A stretch of 64,000 nt of DNA from Hygrocybe punicea (Eukaryota > Basidiomycota > Agaricomycetes > Agaricales > Hygrophoraceae), in NCBI GenBank assembly GCA_963556145.1, contig OY744467.1, positions 5,704,001 to 5,768,000 of the forward strand, in the 5' to 3' direction. The notes beneath the pieces were generated by a model that saw nothing but the letters and a program-made list of their open reading frames with translations, was not told the origin of the DNA and did not search any database. Below are positions 52,754 through 64,000 of the stretch, in pieces. Position 1 is the stretch's first letter, and the number at the start of each line of letters is the position of its first letter. The position numbers and the translations under genes were made by a program.

Positions 52754-55700
52754 ATGAGAGGAGACAACGGGAAGGACTTCATTCCAGAAGTTTACGAGTC
52801 TCGGCCTCCTGTTTGGCTGCCCAAGGCACATGCATCCGCTGACCTAGGTGAGTCCTTAAGTACTGTTCGTCAAATCCAGTCAAATCATGGCATATATGCA
52901 GGATATTCAGGATTCCATCCGCCTCGCCCTGGGCAAGACGAAGATGTCCTTTCCGAAGCAAATGTCAGGAATGGATTTCTCCTCGCCCAATCAATCCCAG
53001 TACGTATGACTTCTGTAGTGATGTTGTCTAGATTCTGAGAGATCATAGGCCGAAACGTTCAGCGCCCAGGATACCATTCATACCCGGTTTATTGCTGGCG
53101 ATGCCCTTACAGAACTTGAGGATTTAATGAATCAAGTCTTTGCCCGACGAGTCGAGCAAGGACCTCCAATTCCGTAAGTCTTTCGCAAGGCCAAATCTAT
53201 TGGCTATTACAACGCTTTCAGGACATCTTCATTCCGAATGCCTTCGAGAGTGACGTTGAATGACGCAAAACGTCACGCATGGTTCGCTGATCTTGCCAAT
53301 CCAGACGTACCTCTCCACAAGCTCGGAAAAAGTGTACCTCACGGGGCCAAAGGTCATGATCTTTTAGATCTCCTACATGCGAATAAAGTTGCAATCCCTC
53401 GGGCCGTTTGGTTCCTTCGCGTATTTGGTGCCAATGAAACGGTTGGTCATCGTGATTGTCCTCCTTTATTGCGGAATAGAAACTGACTGGTGTTTAGGCG
53501 GGCTTGCGAAATAAACCATCGTATAATCCCACTCAGTATAGTGTTGAATGGGCTAATGTAGTGACAAGTTACCTGAAAAAACAGCTAGCCGACATTGCCC
53601 TGCCGAGTGCTCCACGACCAGGTCTGAATATAAAGCAAACCTTCAAGGGTGTCCTCGTTGATGCTGATTCGAGAGACCGGTGGATATCGCGGTTCACATA
53701 CTGGCATGTGCTGCTGAACTGCATTTTCCGTTCGTTGCCTTACTGAATGCAAATTCCGTTAGCCTACAACTTCTGCGTACATTCTATTCAGAAGGTCTGG
53801 TAGACAATACAACTTTTCTAACATGGCTGGTACAGCAGATGGGCACTTGTAACCTGGCACAAGCTGGATTTCTCACAAGACTAGCCGATCAGTACCTGGA
53901 CGGCATGTTTGGTTGCCGGGCCTTGACGCGGCCTTTCATTGACGCGTGCCTTGCCAAATTATCGGAGGTTCATTCTGATCTATACTTTCTGGTGCGGGTT
54001 TCTGTGACAGGGGCTGTACAATAGATACGCACTACCTCGGCCCAAGAGTTTCTTTTTGATACACAGTCATTACTCATGGTGATTCTTCAAGTAGGTATAT
54101 CCTCTCATTATTTTTGCAGTTTGTTCATACAACTTTCTTGCAGAGAGTTTGTCTCGCCTTCCCAGACGCCTTTGTCGGACCACGGACATGGACAGCATAT
54201 TCCTCGCTTCTCGGAGAAGTGCTAACCAGAAATTTCCTTGATTATGGAATGGACCCACACGTTGAGCAGAACTCTCGTGATATCCAGCAGACACTATTGG
54301 ACGAATTTACCGATCTAAAAAGGCGGAATGAGGCCATGCTATTTTGCAACTTACCGACACAGGTGATGGCTCACCTTGGCGGCGCGGTCTCGGACATTCA
54401 GGTAATGGCACCATGTCATTGGATAGTTGTCTGTACCGCTGATCATATCTCAGCTTCTAAATTCTATTTCAAGCAGTACAAATCTCGACACCATAGCATT
54501 TTTTGAGTTGGTGGAGGACTATTCTTCTGAATTCGTTGAAAAACTCGACCTGCTGCTCACTTGGAGTGTCACTCCTTTGCAGTATGGGGACCACCGACCG
54601 TACGCCTCCGTGGCTCTGCTGCGCATTTGGCGGGACAAAGCAGTGAAACGTGCAACAAGACGTGATTGTGCTCCTCCGGATGAATTTATCCAGGACAAGC
54701 TCTTCGATTGGTTAGACTCATCTGATGTTGCTGGCGAACCAAATAATATTCGTGGGGTTGCCGTACTTTTGGAAAACCTCGTTCAGAATGAATTATTCTC
54801 CTACACGGATTATATTCAGCGGCTTATTGCGCGCGGAGAACCTGGATTATCATTTCGTGAGGTCCGTAGCCCGACATATACTTGTTGGACCGAGACCAAC
54901 CAGGCTTCACTATCTAGGAAAGCGCATCTCGTCATCGAATGTTTTTGAGATGGATTCCACTTGATAAATCAATGTTATCGTTGATCAGCCAGCGGAAAAT
55001 GGCATTACACGGTGCACGGGCCAGAGAAACGCCTGAATATTTCATCGAACGCGAGATGCGGAAGGAAATCAGGGCTATTCTTCCGGAACTGTTTGGAGGT
55101 TGCGTTTCATTCTTTTCCCTTAGCATCTATCTATCTTGACTCATTCCCATAGGGAACATGCGGCCCGCTTTTATGTCTAGCAAAGCTCTCCTAGCCGAGT
55201 GTCCCACCCTGGTGGAAAGTTCACGGTTTGAACAAGTTAGGACGTTGCAGCAATGGCTGATGCCTATTCTGCGAAAATCGTTCACCAAGTATGCAGCACT
55301 TTACTCTTAGGGATTGTTTGATAACAAATACCAGTCAGATGCAAGAACCTCTTAATCAACCGACTCTGCTGAGATCGTACAGTATGTCAGTGGAAATTAT
55401 GGCTCTCGCTTACTGCTTTGACGCCATACTGGATGTACGTGGATAGGAGCATATGAAAGAGACTGACACCTGACCCATCTTGTATGAAGCTCAGCTTGCT
55501 GGTCCTAGAACATTCAACAACCACGGACTTATTGACTGTCGTGGTCGAGACTATTCAGCGGTACCTCATAGTATGGACTTGCAAGAATTCCGCCAGCACC
55601 ATTACCACTGCCCTCTATTCGGCTCACCAATTCTGGAGAACCCGAGGCTTACAATGTCGTGGTCTCCTAGCATTGCTAGTGGAGGTTGACAATGGCCGAT

Positions 55701-58527
55701 ATTTAGACACAGCCTCTCGCGAACAAGTGGCCGCGGATATCTCCTCTTTCACACATGTGAGATTTCCTGTCGATACAAAACCTTATTTTTACATGTTATT
55801 CAGGCCTTGCAACCGGAAACAAACAATCCAGACTCTGTCCCAGCGGTGCTTCCGGAGATTCTTCTCCTTGCAGATGACCCTAACCCAGAGGCGTCTTCGA
55901 TTTTGGCCAACAGCCTATGGTATAAGTACCGAACCGCGCATGACTGGGCATGGAAGGTTTGGGACAATACTGTAGCAAGTCTCCGCCAAATTCCTGTGCT
56001 GACGGCCGACATCAATGGTCGTCGTACTTGCGCTCTGCGTTATGGCAGGTTTCTGCTGCATGTGGATCAACATCTACCAAACGGTTTCGATGATCAAGTT
56101 CTCCAATGGTTCTTGGGTCCTGGAAAGGGTGAAGTTGCAGCACTCAACTCTGATGCGTGGGACGTCTTGACTGTGGTCATTCTATATCTTTCGATTCACG
56201 GAGCTCTCAAAACGACAACAGTCCTTAGAGGCTTGGTCTATCCGGCTTGGCAGCTCGGTGTTGGTGCCTCAGCCGATCATCAAAGACAATCTTTGAGGGT
56301 GTTTCTCAACTCGGCCAATGTTCTCTTTGAACTGTTATTAATTCGAGAGGATAGCAGTGGCGATAATATGCCACCAGCGGATCTACTTGAATCTCAGCGC
56401 ATTCGCACTTGGCGGCAAGATGTGTATCGCGAGCCCCATTTCTCGTTGCTGGTTGGCAGCATTCCGACCCTGGTCTTCATCGAAAATAATGAACATCTCT
56501 CTGAAGACTTACGGCATGCATCAATGTCACTTCGACTCGCCTTGTGTGGGATTAAGGGATTCTGTCAAGGGGCATACCGACATATTGATGCAGTGCGGCA
56601 TGCTTTCGAGCAACCCCTACAGTCCGAAGGAATCCGTGATAACTTGAGAGAACCTCTCATCGATGCATTGCGGTTAGTTTTGTGCGAAACTCATAAAAGT
56701 TCGTAATCTTTGCTTTTAGTGAATGTGCAGTTCATGTACCTGGATCAATTCCAGAGGTCCCCAGCGATCTTTCTTCCTTATTGAGTCCCTGGAAGCTTGG
56801 GGCAACGGCTATCGTCTTACAATTTGTCCTCAAGCAGATGGGTAGAGATTTATCGCAAGACATCACTCGCCAAGCTGCAAGTGCCCACCTTGATGAGCTA
56901 ACCCTTACCATATTTCGTCATTCCATGACCTCGGAGGAAGCCTACTTTGTTGCAGAGATGGCAAGAGGAGTTGGAAGCGAGGTTGCCGGCAAGGTCATCC
57001 ACCTCAACTGTATTTCCCCCATGATTTCTGACAATATGCCGTAGTTCATCAATAATGGCATACGTTGCATCACAGGAATTCTTGGTGATGTGCGCGATGT
57101 TCAACAAACTAGTAGTCTATCTGAAGGTATTCAGCGAGCAGGAGAAATCCTGCGTACACTAACTCACCTTGCCGAGCCACTGCGTGCCGAACCCTCCATG
57201 CTCCCATCACTCGAATCCGGCATTCAAGACGAATTCTTTGATACCATTTGTGACAAGTTCCGAGATATGGAGTCAATGCTCTCAACAAACGACAGCAATT
57301 CTGTGGGGAAAGATGGGCACTCTCATGCCACTCGAGCTGTGATCTTTCTGGGACGCTTGTTGCAATTTGATATTGGCTTTCGTGGAGCATGGACGGCGAC
57401 AGCGAAGACTGCTAGTAGCAAACTCGTTTCCGCCATTTTCCGCCTGGCCGTGGTAGGACTTCTCATATAGGCGTAAATTGACTTCTGATGAAGTTGAGTT
57501 GTAGATACACGGCTCAGGAAACAATCTAGATCCCGTTACATTTCCTTTGCTCGTGGACACTCTGTACTATCTTCTTGATGGTGTGTTCTACTCTGCTCAA
57601 CCTCTCCATTAACGTCCTGAAATGACAAATTCAGAGATACCTTCGGATACCAAAAACGTCACATTCGATCCATTCCGCAATTACCCCCAAGCCTCCATAT
57701 CCGAATTACCCCCTGATATGCCATTGGAATATCGGGACAAACTGCAATGCCTCCTCCCTCATGCGCTACCCAACACAACCGTTATAAATCTGACAAATGC
57801 ATACCGCGATTCAACTGGTACCCTGGTGCTTGGCAGTCCTGTTCTTAATCGACCTTGGGAGTGGGTAGAGAATCTCGGTGAGCCCACCTCTTTGGATCAA
57901 AGAGAGGAAGAAAAGGAACGCGAGGAGAAGGAACGCTTGAAGACGAGATATTTAGTCAAGAATTCCGGATCTTTGTCCTTGGACACCTTCTCGGCTAGGA
58001 TTACGGGTGATGGTGTGATCACGGTATCTAAGAAAGACGTCAGGGAGGAAGGGAGTATTCGATCATTTGAAGATGGGCTTTCGTCTGAGAGTGTTTTTAA
58101 GCGGGATTGGAGGGAAGCGAGAGTGTCATTTGAAGATGCCACTTGGTTGGATCAAGCTCACATGAAAGGAGGCGCGGGGGCCCCGCCGCTTTTGGGTCAA
58201 GGCAGAGCGGAGAAGCGGCCCGTCCCTAAGGCCTCGCCGGCCTCGTCTATACTTTCGCGCACCCCAGCACAAGTTTCCGCTTCGGGTTCGAATATATCTT
58301 TACGGCCGAGTCCTACACAAGCCTCGCTAAACCGCTCGTCGACTTCGACAGTTAGCGAAGCGATGGACGTGGACGCTGTCACCACAACCAATGCTTCAAC
58401 GTCGATGAAGGCTGAAAAACGAAAGGTTGGGGCACTCAGTGATGATGAGGTTGAGATCATCGAAGGTCCCGTTCCCATGAAGAAACTTAAAACGAAATCC
58501 TCCAAAGTCCGTGGAAAGAAACGATGA
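52754..58527 (+). CDS. MED12: Mediator complex subunit 12 (Srb8)
   Basis: Eighteen exons: 52754-52847, 52902-52999, 53049-53173, 53222-53441, 53498-53703, 53763-53967, 54025-54090, 54144-54401, 54454-54861, 54918-55098, 55153-55288, 55335-55434, 55490-55756, 55804-56672, 56720-56993, 57045-57452, 57505-57580, 57635-58527 (1627 aa). The conserved Med12 core is clear: KLGKSVPHGAKGHDLLDLL, IPRAVWFLRVFGANE, ADIALPSAPRPGLNIKQTFK, TFLTWLVQQMGTCNLAQAGF and ARARETPEYFIEREMRKE. The C-terminus has a charged coiled region and a basic nuclear signal (MKKLKTKSSKVRGKKR). Med12 activates the CDK8 module that reversibly represses Mediator. The fifth intron uses a GC donor (TG|GCATGT). Confidence 0.92.
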
Positions 58528-58633
58528 CATTGTACCATGACAAGTTATGAGCATATTACAGAGCCTCCAGCTTCAGGCTATTATTTGGTACTATTCTGTC
58601 GATTAGGGACTTGTGTAGGAAGATTTTGGTACA

Positions 58634-59692
58634 TCATGTTGAAATAGTGTCGTCATACGTTGGACCAAAAAACTTATCCCAAAGCCCATGCTTCTTCTCC
58701 TGGTTCTCCTTCTTTGGGCTTGATTCACCAGCAACAGCCGAAATGATTCGCACAAGGGATTTCAAGGCGAAATCCTCGGTAGGCCTATGATCGACCTGCT
58801 TGCGACACGTTGGGCACGTGTACTGAGGCTGAGGTGGCACAAATTGCGCAATAAGCTCTCTCTGTTCCATGGATAGTTGATTCGCCGGGTAACGCATATA
58901 TTCGTGGACAACGGCGGGAATCTGGACGTTCCGGTTTGCGTGTTCAGCCCAGTGTCGGGAAAAAGTTGTCGACAACCATTCTTGGAGGCAAGACTGACAG
59001 AACGTGTGTCCGCAGTCAGGCAGGCTGTCGAGGAGTGGATCGAGTTGTTGTTTATACCATGCAACAATATTACACTTACATGCATGGCATCCACATTTTC
59101 CCCGAACAAATTTCGCAAGCGAGAGTATCCTCCAGTTGCTTAGCATCCTAATAAAGATTGACTCATCCATCTGTCATAGATAGAGTGTGAAAGATTCAAG
59201 TACCAATAATATTTTCCCCTTTGTTGCGTTTGCGGCCAACTCAAGTTCCCTTTTCTCTTGGATAACTTGTTCATATTCTCGCAGCATTTTGGCTCGGTCT
59301 TCCTCCATTTTTTTAACTTGAAGTTGTGCCGCCTTCTATTCGCTACGGATCACTTGACCTATTCACCAACAGATTTAGAGAGAGAAATCGCACCCGCTCC
59401 TCCTTCATGTCTTCTTTAACTTTCAGATTCTCCTACTCAATGTGTGTCAGCTCCAGCCTTCGTTTGAGTATGATCATGGAGTGACTTGAACCTGCTGCAA
59501 TTGCTTGACTTGCTTCTGGAGGTCTGCAATTATTGCAGTGTACTGCTCACCTTCGGAGTCTGAGGAAATTTCGATAACATCGCCGATTGGGATTATTGGT
59601 TTTGGAGGAACAACTGGGCACGGCGGTTTGTCTGAGAGAAGCAGCCTTTTCTTCCCTATCTGCTGTTGTCGAGTGGCGCGCGTATCCGGCAT
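58634..59692 (-). CDS. RING-finger protein with N-terminal coiled coil (putative E3 ubiquitin ligase)
   Basis: Five exons: 59492-59692, 59394-59432, 59204-59335, 59080-59147, 58634-59024, giving 276 aa. The N-terminus has a proline-rich segment and EISSDSEGEQ, then a long coiled coil (QKQVKQLQQ; KKMEEDRAKMLREYEQVIQE). The RING is split by an intron: LACEICSGKMWMPC joins LPDCGHTFCQSCLQEW, and the last pair is YTCPTCRKQVDHRP, so all C3HC4 ligands are present. Likely recruits an E2 enzyme; substrate unknown. Tail-to-tail with MED12 (106 bp between stops) and divergent from the kinase gene, with start codons 104 bp apart. Confidence 0.8.
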
Positions 59693-59796
59693 GAGTCCAA
59701 GTGTCCAAGTTATTAATAAGTTCACAATGCGGTAAAAACTTGTTCGTGTCGTGACCACGTGACGAAAAAGCGTCGTCGCACAACATTGTTTCCGCT
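59693..59796. promoter_or_regulatory. Divergent RING / kinase intergenic promoter
   Basis: 104 bp between start codons. Contains GTGACCACGTGACG (an E-box-like CACGTG) at about 59752; no TATA box seen. Confidence 0.5.
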
Positions 59797-62245
59797 ATGT
59801 TAGTCTTACGGGATCGAATTGGTGCGTCCAATGCTGTGAGGCAGATTCAATCCCAGAGAAATTTGGAACTGGAAAATGAATGGAAGGATTCACCGCCAAA
59901 TCTCTGGTTGTACCAACTCTTTGTTCGCATGCAGGAGCCTCAAAAGAATCTGCATATCTACAAGGTCACATCATCATGTTGTTGCCGCCATTGATAATCA
60001 ACAGTCCTTAAGGGAGTTTCCTTCCGTAGAAGTTAACGCGCGACCTTGTTCTGTTATGCGAACCGCATGCCCGCCACGCACTTGATATTTCCATCCCGGG
60101 AGAGAAACCACGGAATCGAAAGGACGAGATCTCAAGGTACGTAGCTGTATGTTGTGGATCTCCATAAATGATCATTTCAGGATCGACTCAGATGGTCTCA
60201 GTATCGCGGGAACGAAGACAGCTTAAGGTGCCCTGCCTTATTCTAATTTTGATTTTGGGGAAGGATGATTCTACACTTGATTCAGATGGTATCAAGATCT
60301 CCTGAAAGTTCTTCAACACTGGTCACCGTACGATCCGCTCATGAGTCTTCTGAACCGCGATCAATTGAAAACTGATATTCTACGATTATGCCGAACCATT
60401 CCCTCGTGGGTGATCGAACAAGTGGGTATCTAGCCAGTCGGTGACTTTGTAAGAATAACGAAACTCGTAAACATAGGCGAAAACAGACAACCCACTGTCT
60501 TCTGCTCAATCTCCAGAAATTGATTTCGAGGAGACAATTGAGGCTCTCCGCCTATTGATATCTTCGAAAGATGAACTCAAGGTTATCTCACGTCTGAAAG
60601 GAAAGGATGCTCAGTCATTCATTGACCTGTTGGACAAGGTGCAGATCATCAGCTAGTTCATTTTTCCAATTGCCCTAAATATCATCAAGGCTATGGATCA
60701 GACCGAATCATATAGCCGGCTTCATAGCCAATGTTTGCACACTTTGAGGACACTCTGCGGACGTGCAAGCACATTACCCACGGCTTGTATGTTATCGGAG
60801 GATTTAGAGAAGGATGGTACTGAGGCACGCACTTCTGGCGGATTTGCGGATGTTTGGCTTGGGAAATATCAAGGACGATCAGTTGCCCTGAAAGTCCTCC
60901 GAATTTACGGAGGGGATAATGTGAAGAAGGTAAAGAAGGTACGCTCTAAGCTGGTGTGCAGAAGGTTTGTTGAATTTTTATAAATTGCAGCGCTTTTGCA
61001 GAGAAGCTGTCCTTTGGAAGAGGTTGTCACATCCAAATATCCTCCCTTTCTTAGGTGCATCGACAACTCTTTTCCCCTTGTGCATGGTCTGCGAATGGAT
61101 GACCAATGGCAACATCGTGAGCTACGTCAAGAAAAATCCCACAGTAAATCGTCTGGATTTGGTATCGGCCATATTCCCTCTGTCTCTACATGTAATGTCA
61201 TTGATAGTTTCATTAACAGCTCGTGAATATTGCTAAAGGTTTACTGTATCTGCATTCAATTGGCGTCCTGCATGGAGACTTGAAAGGGGTTTGGACAATT
61301 TATCTTTTACCGCCTTCGTCGTTGTTCACGATGTCTGGGCGCAGGCAAATATCCTCATCAACGACCAACGGCATGCCTGTCTATCGGATTTCGGACTTAC
61401 GGCCGTCACGTATGATGTCAATACAGTCAACGCTATCACGACTTCATCAACTGTGAATGGTTCTATCAGGTGGATGGCTCCGGAAATGATGCACCCTGAG
61501 CTTGCCGGCCTTGAGAGGTGCCAGGCGTCGGCTGAAAGTGATATATATGCATTCGCAATGGTCCTGTGGGAGGTGAGACTCATTGCTCAACGAAATGCTT
61601 GGATCCTACCGAAATTTCACAGGTGTTTACCGGCAAAGTCCCATTCCATCAATTTCCCCGCGACGCCACCGTTTTGTTGAAAGTGACCCTGGGGATCCGA
61701 CCTGAGCGACCACATCAGGCCACAATACTTGGCCTTTCGGACATGCTATGGAACATGACCGAGATGTGCTGGCAGACGGAATGGCAAAGACGACCACGGA
61801 CTCCGTTTGTTCTGCAATGCTTGGAAGAGGCGGTCCATCAGTTCGTTCCCCCGTCTGACGATGAGATGATTCATATATCCACCTGTGATGAACGTGTGGA
61901 TTCCGATTCGAGTGATGGGGAGGAAGGGGGTTCTCCTTACAGACAAGGTACCAGTAAAATACATTCTTGATGTGCCACTGACCCAACTTCCTGCTCTCTT
62001 TGTAAGATTTTACGGTGCCACGGGGGTCTCAAGACGGCATTTCTGAAAATCTCCTTGCATTTCCCACGTCACCGCAGACACAAAACCAATTCGCTGGTGC
62101 ACAGCAGTCTGGACTCGGAACCAATTCTCTACATGCTGTAGACCTCCATACTGATCTAGAACGACTTGTTATTGACCGTAACACTTTGTCCACCCCACCT
62201 GCTGCGGTCTGGGATGTGGTGTCGGACGATCAGGCTTGGTTTTGA
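59797..62245 (+). CDS. TKL-type protein kinase
   Basis: Eleven exons: 59797-59964, 60030-60136, 60192-60227, 60286-60421, 60477-60638, 60690-60938, 60991-61161, 61220-61288, 61345-61572, 61623-61947, 62007-62245 (629 aa). Residues from about 235 form the kinase: glycine loop SGGFADVW, VALKVL lysine, REAVLWKRLSHPNI (Glu of helix C), HGDLKGANIL in the catalytic loop (HGD replaces HRD but the Asp stays), SDFGLT, MAPEMM, SDIYAFAMVLWE and CW...RRPRTPFVL. These match the expanded tyrosine-kinase-like families of mushrooms. The N-terminal 230 residues (LLISSKDELKVISRLKGKDA) precede the kinase in such proteins; their role is unknown. The first intron donor (GTCACA) is weak, so the first exon could belong to a separate transcript. 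Divergent from the RING gene. Confidence 0.75.
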
Positions 62246-62788
62246 TATAATGGTCACTTTCGGGACATATGATGGTCACTTTCGGAAAATGTTCACGTGC
62301 TGGAAATTCCGACTCCAAGACATTCAAGGATACATGCGTTCTGTCGTTGTGGACTAGTCAAACTGGTTAAGGGTCCAGCTGCTTCAGGGTCCTTATCCTG
62401 GACTTTGGAATGCGCTGCCTGTCCTTCGTCCGTGGTTACATGTTGCGCTCGAAGAGTGATCGACCAAGGCGGCGTTCCAACAAGCGTGGAAAACGAGTCG
62501 TTACCAAGGGCTACTTCGCCCCTTGTCTCAACTCCCCTCCCACAGCTGAGAAAGACATTCTGGGAGGATTCCTGGTGTAGTCGTCTCGTGATGTACAATG
62601 CGTGGTGGACAACCAAACACACCAGCGTGTAAGAGTGACGTGGTAGAAAAGGCTGAAAAGCAACCAAAAAAGGTCCACAGCCAACGTCAAAAACTTGTCG
62701 CATCCGTTGTCATGGGAATGACCAAACCTAAATGTTCCTCAGGTTCCGTATCGGACCCAAGATTCCTTCTCACCATATCTCGAGGGCC
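62246..62788. other. Intergenic
   Basis: ATGGTCACTTTCGG occurs twice at about 62250-62286. Overlapping open frames on both strands look random; no gene supported. Confidence 0.45.
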
Positions 62789-63250
62789 ATGACAAGCACA
62801 GCAACCGCTTTCCACAAGTTCGTAGTCTATGCTCCTGACAAGGCAGAGGATGGAACCTTTGAAAAACGACTTTCGGTGCGCTGTCAACACATCGAAGTGG
62901 CCAACCTGAGAATATCAAGTGGAATCATCAGTGCGCGGCCCCACTTGCGGTGATTCTCTGCACCATTGTCTGGATTTGATATGTGTTCAGAGATGGCAGG
63001 GGCGATGTTGACTCCCGAGTCTGTGGAATCGCCCATCGCTGAGAAGAAAATGGTGGGCTCCATGTTTATTTTCGAAGCTCAGGATATAGCAGAGGTAAAG
63101 AAGATGGTTGAGGGTGACATCTACTATACCTCTGGCGTGGTGAGTCAGTCTACCTCCTCAAACCTCCAAGGCCTCAAGTCTAACCATGTGCAGTGGGATG
63201 CCGAAAAGATTGTCATCCTCCCTTTCCAGGCGGTTACATCCTTTCCATGA
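62789..63250 (+). CDS. YciI-like (YCII-related) protein
   Basis: Three exons: 62789-62930, 62991-63139, 63194-63250, giving 115 aa. HKFVVYAPDKAEDG starts the YCII-type ferredoxin-like fold; RCQHIEVANLRISSG keeps the conserved His, then GAMLTPES, KMVGSMFIFEAQDIAEVKK and ENDIYY-like VEGDIYYTSGV, ending WDAEKIVILPF. The length equals that of the family. These proteins resemble dehydrochlorinase/isomerase-like enzymes but the fungal reaction is unknown. An ATG 57 nt upstream in the same frame is also possible; the chosen one directly precedes the conserved part. Confidence 0.85.
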
Positions 63251-63746
63251 ACGTTATGGGATAATTTGTGTGGTCTATGCCAATAGATTGTTCCCCGCCT
63301 GTGGACATTGCGTTCTTTAGAAAACATTGTGACGATAGCGCATTCACTGAAGCACACCAGCACGGGCGTTCTACTCATGGCCTATGCTTTTGGTTGACGG
63401 TAAGCTGACACTTGCGAGAGCCAGCTAGGCGTCGAGGTACGGAACAGCCTCCGCCAGTGCCTCAGTGTGCATGAATTAGACGGTTGAAGCTAGCATTCAG
63501 GCTTCTTCGCTGCCATGAAAGATGATCGATTATTGAAGACCGTGCAGGAAACGCCCTGAGGGATCTTCTGTTGAAATATGATACATTATGTGACTGGCAA
63601 GCCTTACACTTGTTTGCTACTGGAGGGAACTCTGGCAGTAGCAAGTGCTCGAGCCGGGGAGATACGGAGCTGGTTATGGCAAAAACAGTATCCTCCAATA
63701 TTAATGCTGCCACGCCTTGCCAGCACCCTCACACTGAACACCCGTG
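63251..63746. other. Intergenic, 5' flank of phosphoglycerate mutase gene
   Basis: 496 bp with no supported coding region. Confidence 0.45.
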
Positions 63747-64000
63747 ATGCCTCAAGTCAAGAACAAAGTCTGCCTAATGTGAATGGTCTCGTAGCATACC
63801 CCTCTTTCCTCATCGTCTGGCTCAAGGTGTCGTTTTCAACAGCGTCCACGATGGGTGGGGAATTGCCAAGGAGCAGGGTGTGAAGGGGAACGCAATCGAG
63901 GCGGGGACTACTGTTAACATGGACACGATCGCGAAAGATCATAGCCATCGTTCGTTGGCTGCACATGGCGTCGCTGTTGGTCTCAGCGATGGCCTTATGG
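63747..64000 (+). CDS. gpmI: 2,3-bisphosphoglycerate-independent phosphoglycerate mutase, N-terminus (cut by window end)
   Basis: Exon 1 63747-63778 and exon 2 from 63843 to the window edge, joined in phase across an intron GTGAAT...CAACAG. The joined start reads MPQVKNKVCLIVHDGWGIAK, then KGNAIEAGTTVNMDTIA and LAAHGVAVGLSDGLMG, the N-terminal signature of cofactor-independent phosphoglycerate mutase, which interconverts 3- and 2-phosphoglycerate in glycolysis using two metal ions. DGWG carries the first metal-binding Asp. The nucleophile Ser (expected in MGNSEVGH) lies beyond the edge. Fungi using this class rather than the dPGM class are common among filamentous species. Confidence 0.85.

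Noticed and set aside
59204..59432. In-frame stop (TAG) in the RING gene coiled coil
   Set aside because: The TAG is part of the splice acceptor GCGAATAG of the intron 59336-59393.
59797..60136. Frameshifted pseudogene at the start of the kinase gene
   Set aside because: The apparent frame changes disappear when introns 59965-60029 and 60137-60191 are removed; phases then agree with downstream exons.
62293..62703. Overlapping 136- and 111-codon frames on both strands
   Set aside because: No recognisable domain, no splice structure and mutually exclusive; treated as intergenic.

Overview
The window is nuclear DNA of a filamentous basidiomycete, most likely an Agaricomycete. Genes are broken by many 46-75 nt GT-AG (a few GC-AG) introns. 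The accessory DNA carries families typical of mushroom-forming fungi: a tyrosine-recombinase retrotransposon, FunK1-like kinase relics, an Spt5-like KOW repeat gene, a Helitron N-terminal fragment, Crinkler-like relics and many MITEs. No tRNA, rRNA or CRISPR was recognised. Exon coordinates were built by hand from splice signals and reading-frame continuity.

Layout. 1-3 kb: the 3' part of a P-loop/HAD/uracil-phosphoribosyltransferase-like fusion gene, and a convergent CYTH (thiamine-triphosphatase-like) gene. 3.6-14.6 kb: a transposon field with almost no genes: a 290-bp MITE, two adjacent hAT-type elements sharing one 8-bp target, two Tc1/mariner-type MITEs, a solo LTR inserted in an older repeat, and a 792-bp near-perfect palindrome. 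14.7-16.4 kb: a seven-exon secreted aspartic protease of pepsin type whose first catalytic motif has lost its Asp. 18.3-24.4 kb: a DIRS/Ngaro-like retrotransposon (gag, RT-RNase H, tyrosine recombinase) whose recombinase frame is split by a 1.3-kb hAT-type element. 24.4-28.7 kb: decayed genes and one small secreted protein. 28.7-32.5 kb: a 3.8-kb element with about 200-bp terminal inverted repeats, itself hosting other repeats.

33.1-40.7 kb is a conserved block: UPF2 (nonsense-mediated decay, 18 exons, 1160 aa), then a Rad26/ATRIP-like checkpoint protein (11 exons, 744 aa). 41-52 kb is again repeat-rich: three more long palindromes of the same TA-target family, two smaller hAT-type fold-backs, a KOW pseudogene, a FunK1 relic and a Helitron fragment. 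52.1-64 kb is gene-dense: DAD2 (DASH kinetochore complex) divergent from MED12 (Mediator kinase module, 18 exons, 1627 aa), a RING-finger protein divergent from a TKL-type protein kinase, a YciI-like protein, and the start of a 2,3-bisphosphoglycerate-independent phosphoglycerate mutase cut by the window edge.

The conserved genes do not form one pathway; UPF2, the checkpoint protein, DAD2 and MED12 are housekeeping genes forming two gene-dense islands between transposon fields. The most unusual signals are (i) five long palindromes whose two arms are nearly identical inside each copy and exactly equal in length although the copies differ from each other, and (ii) two hAT-type elements that share a palindrome and a minus-strand layout of two intron-like segments.
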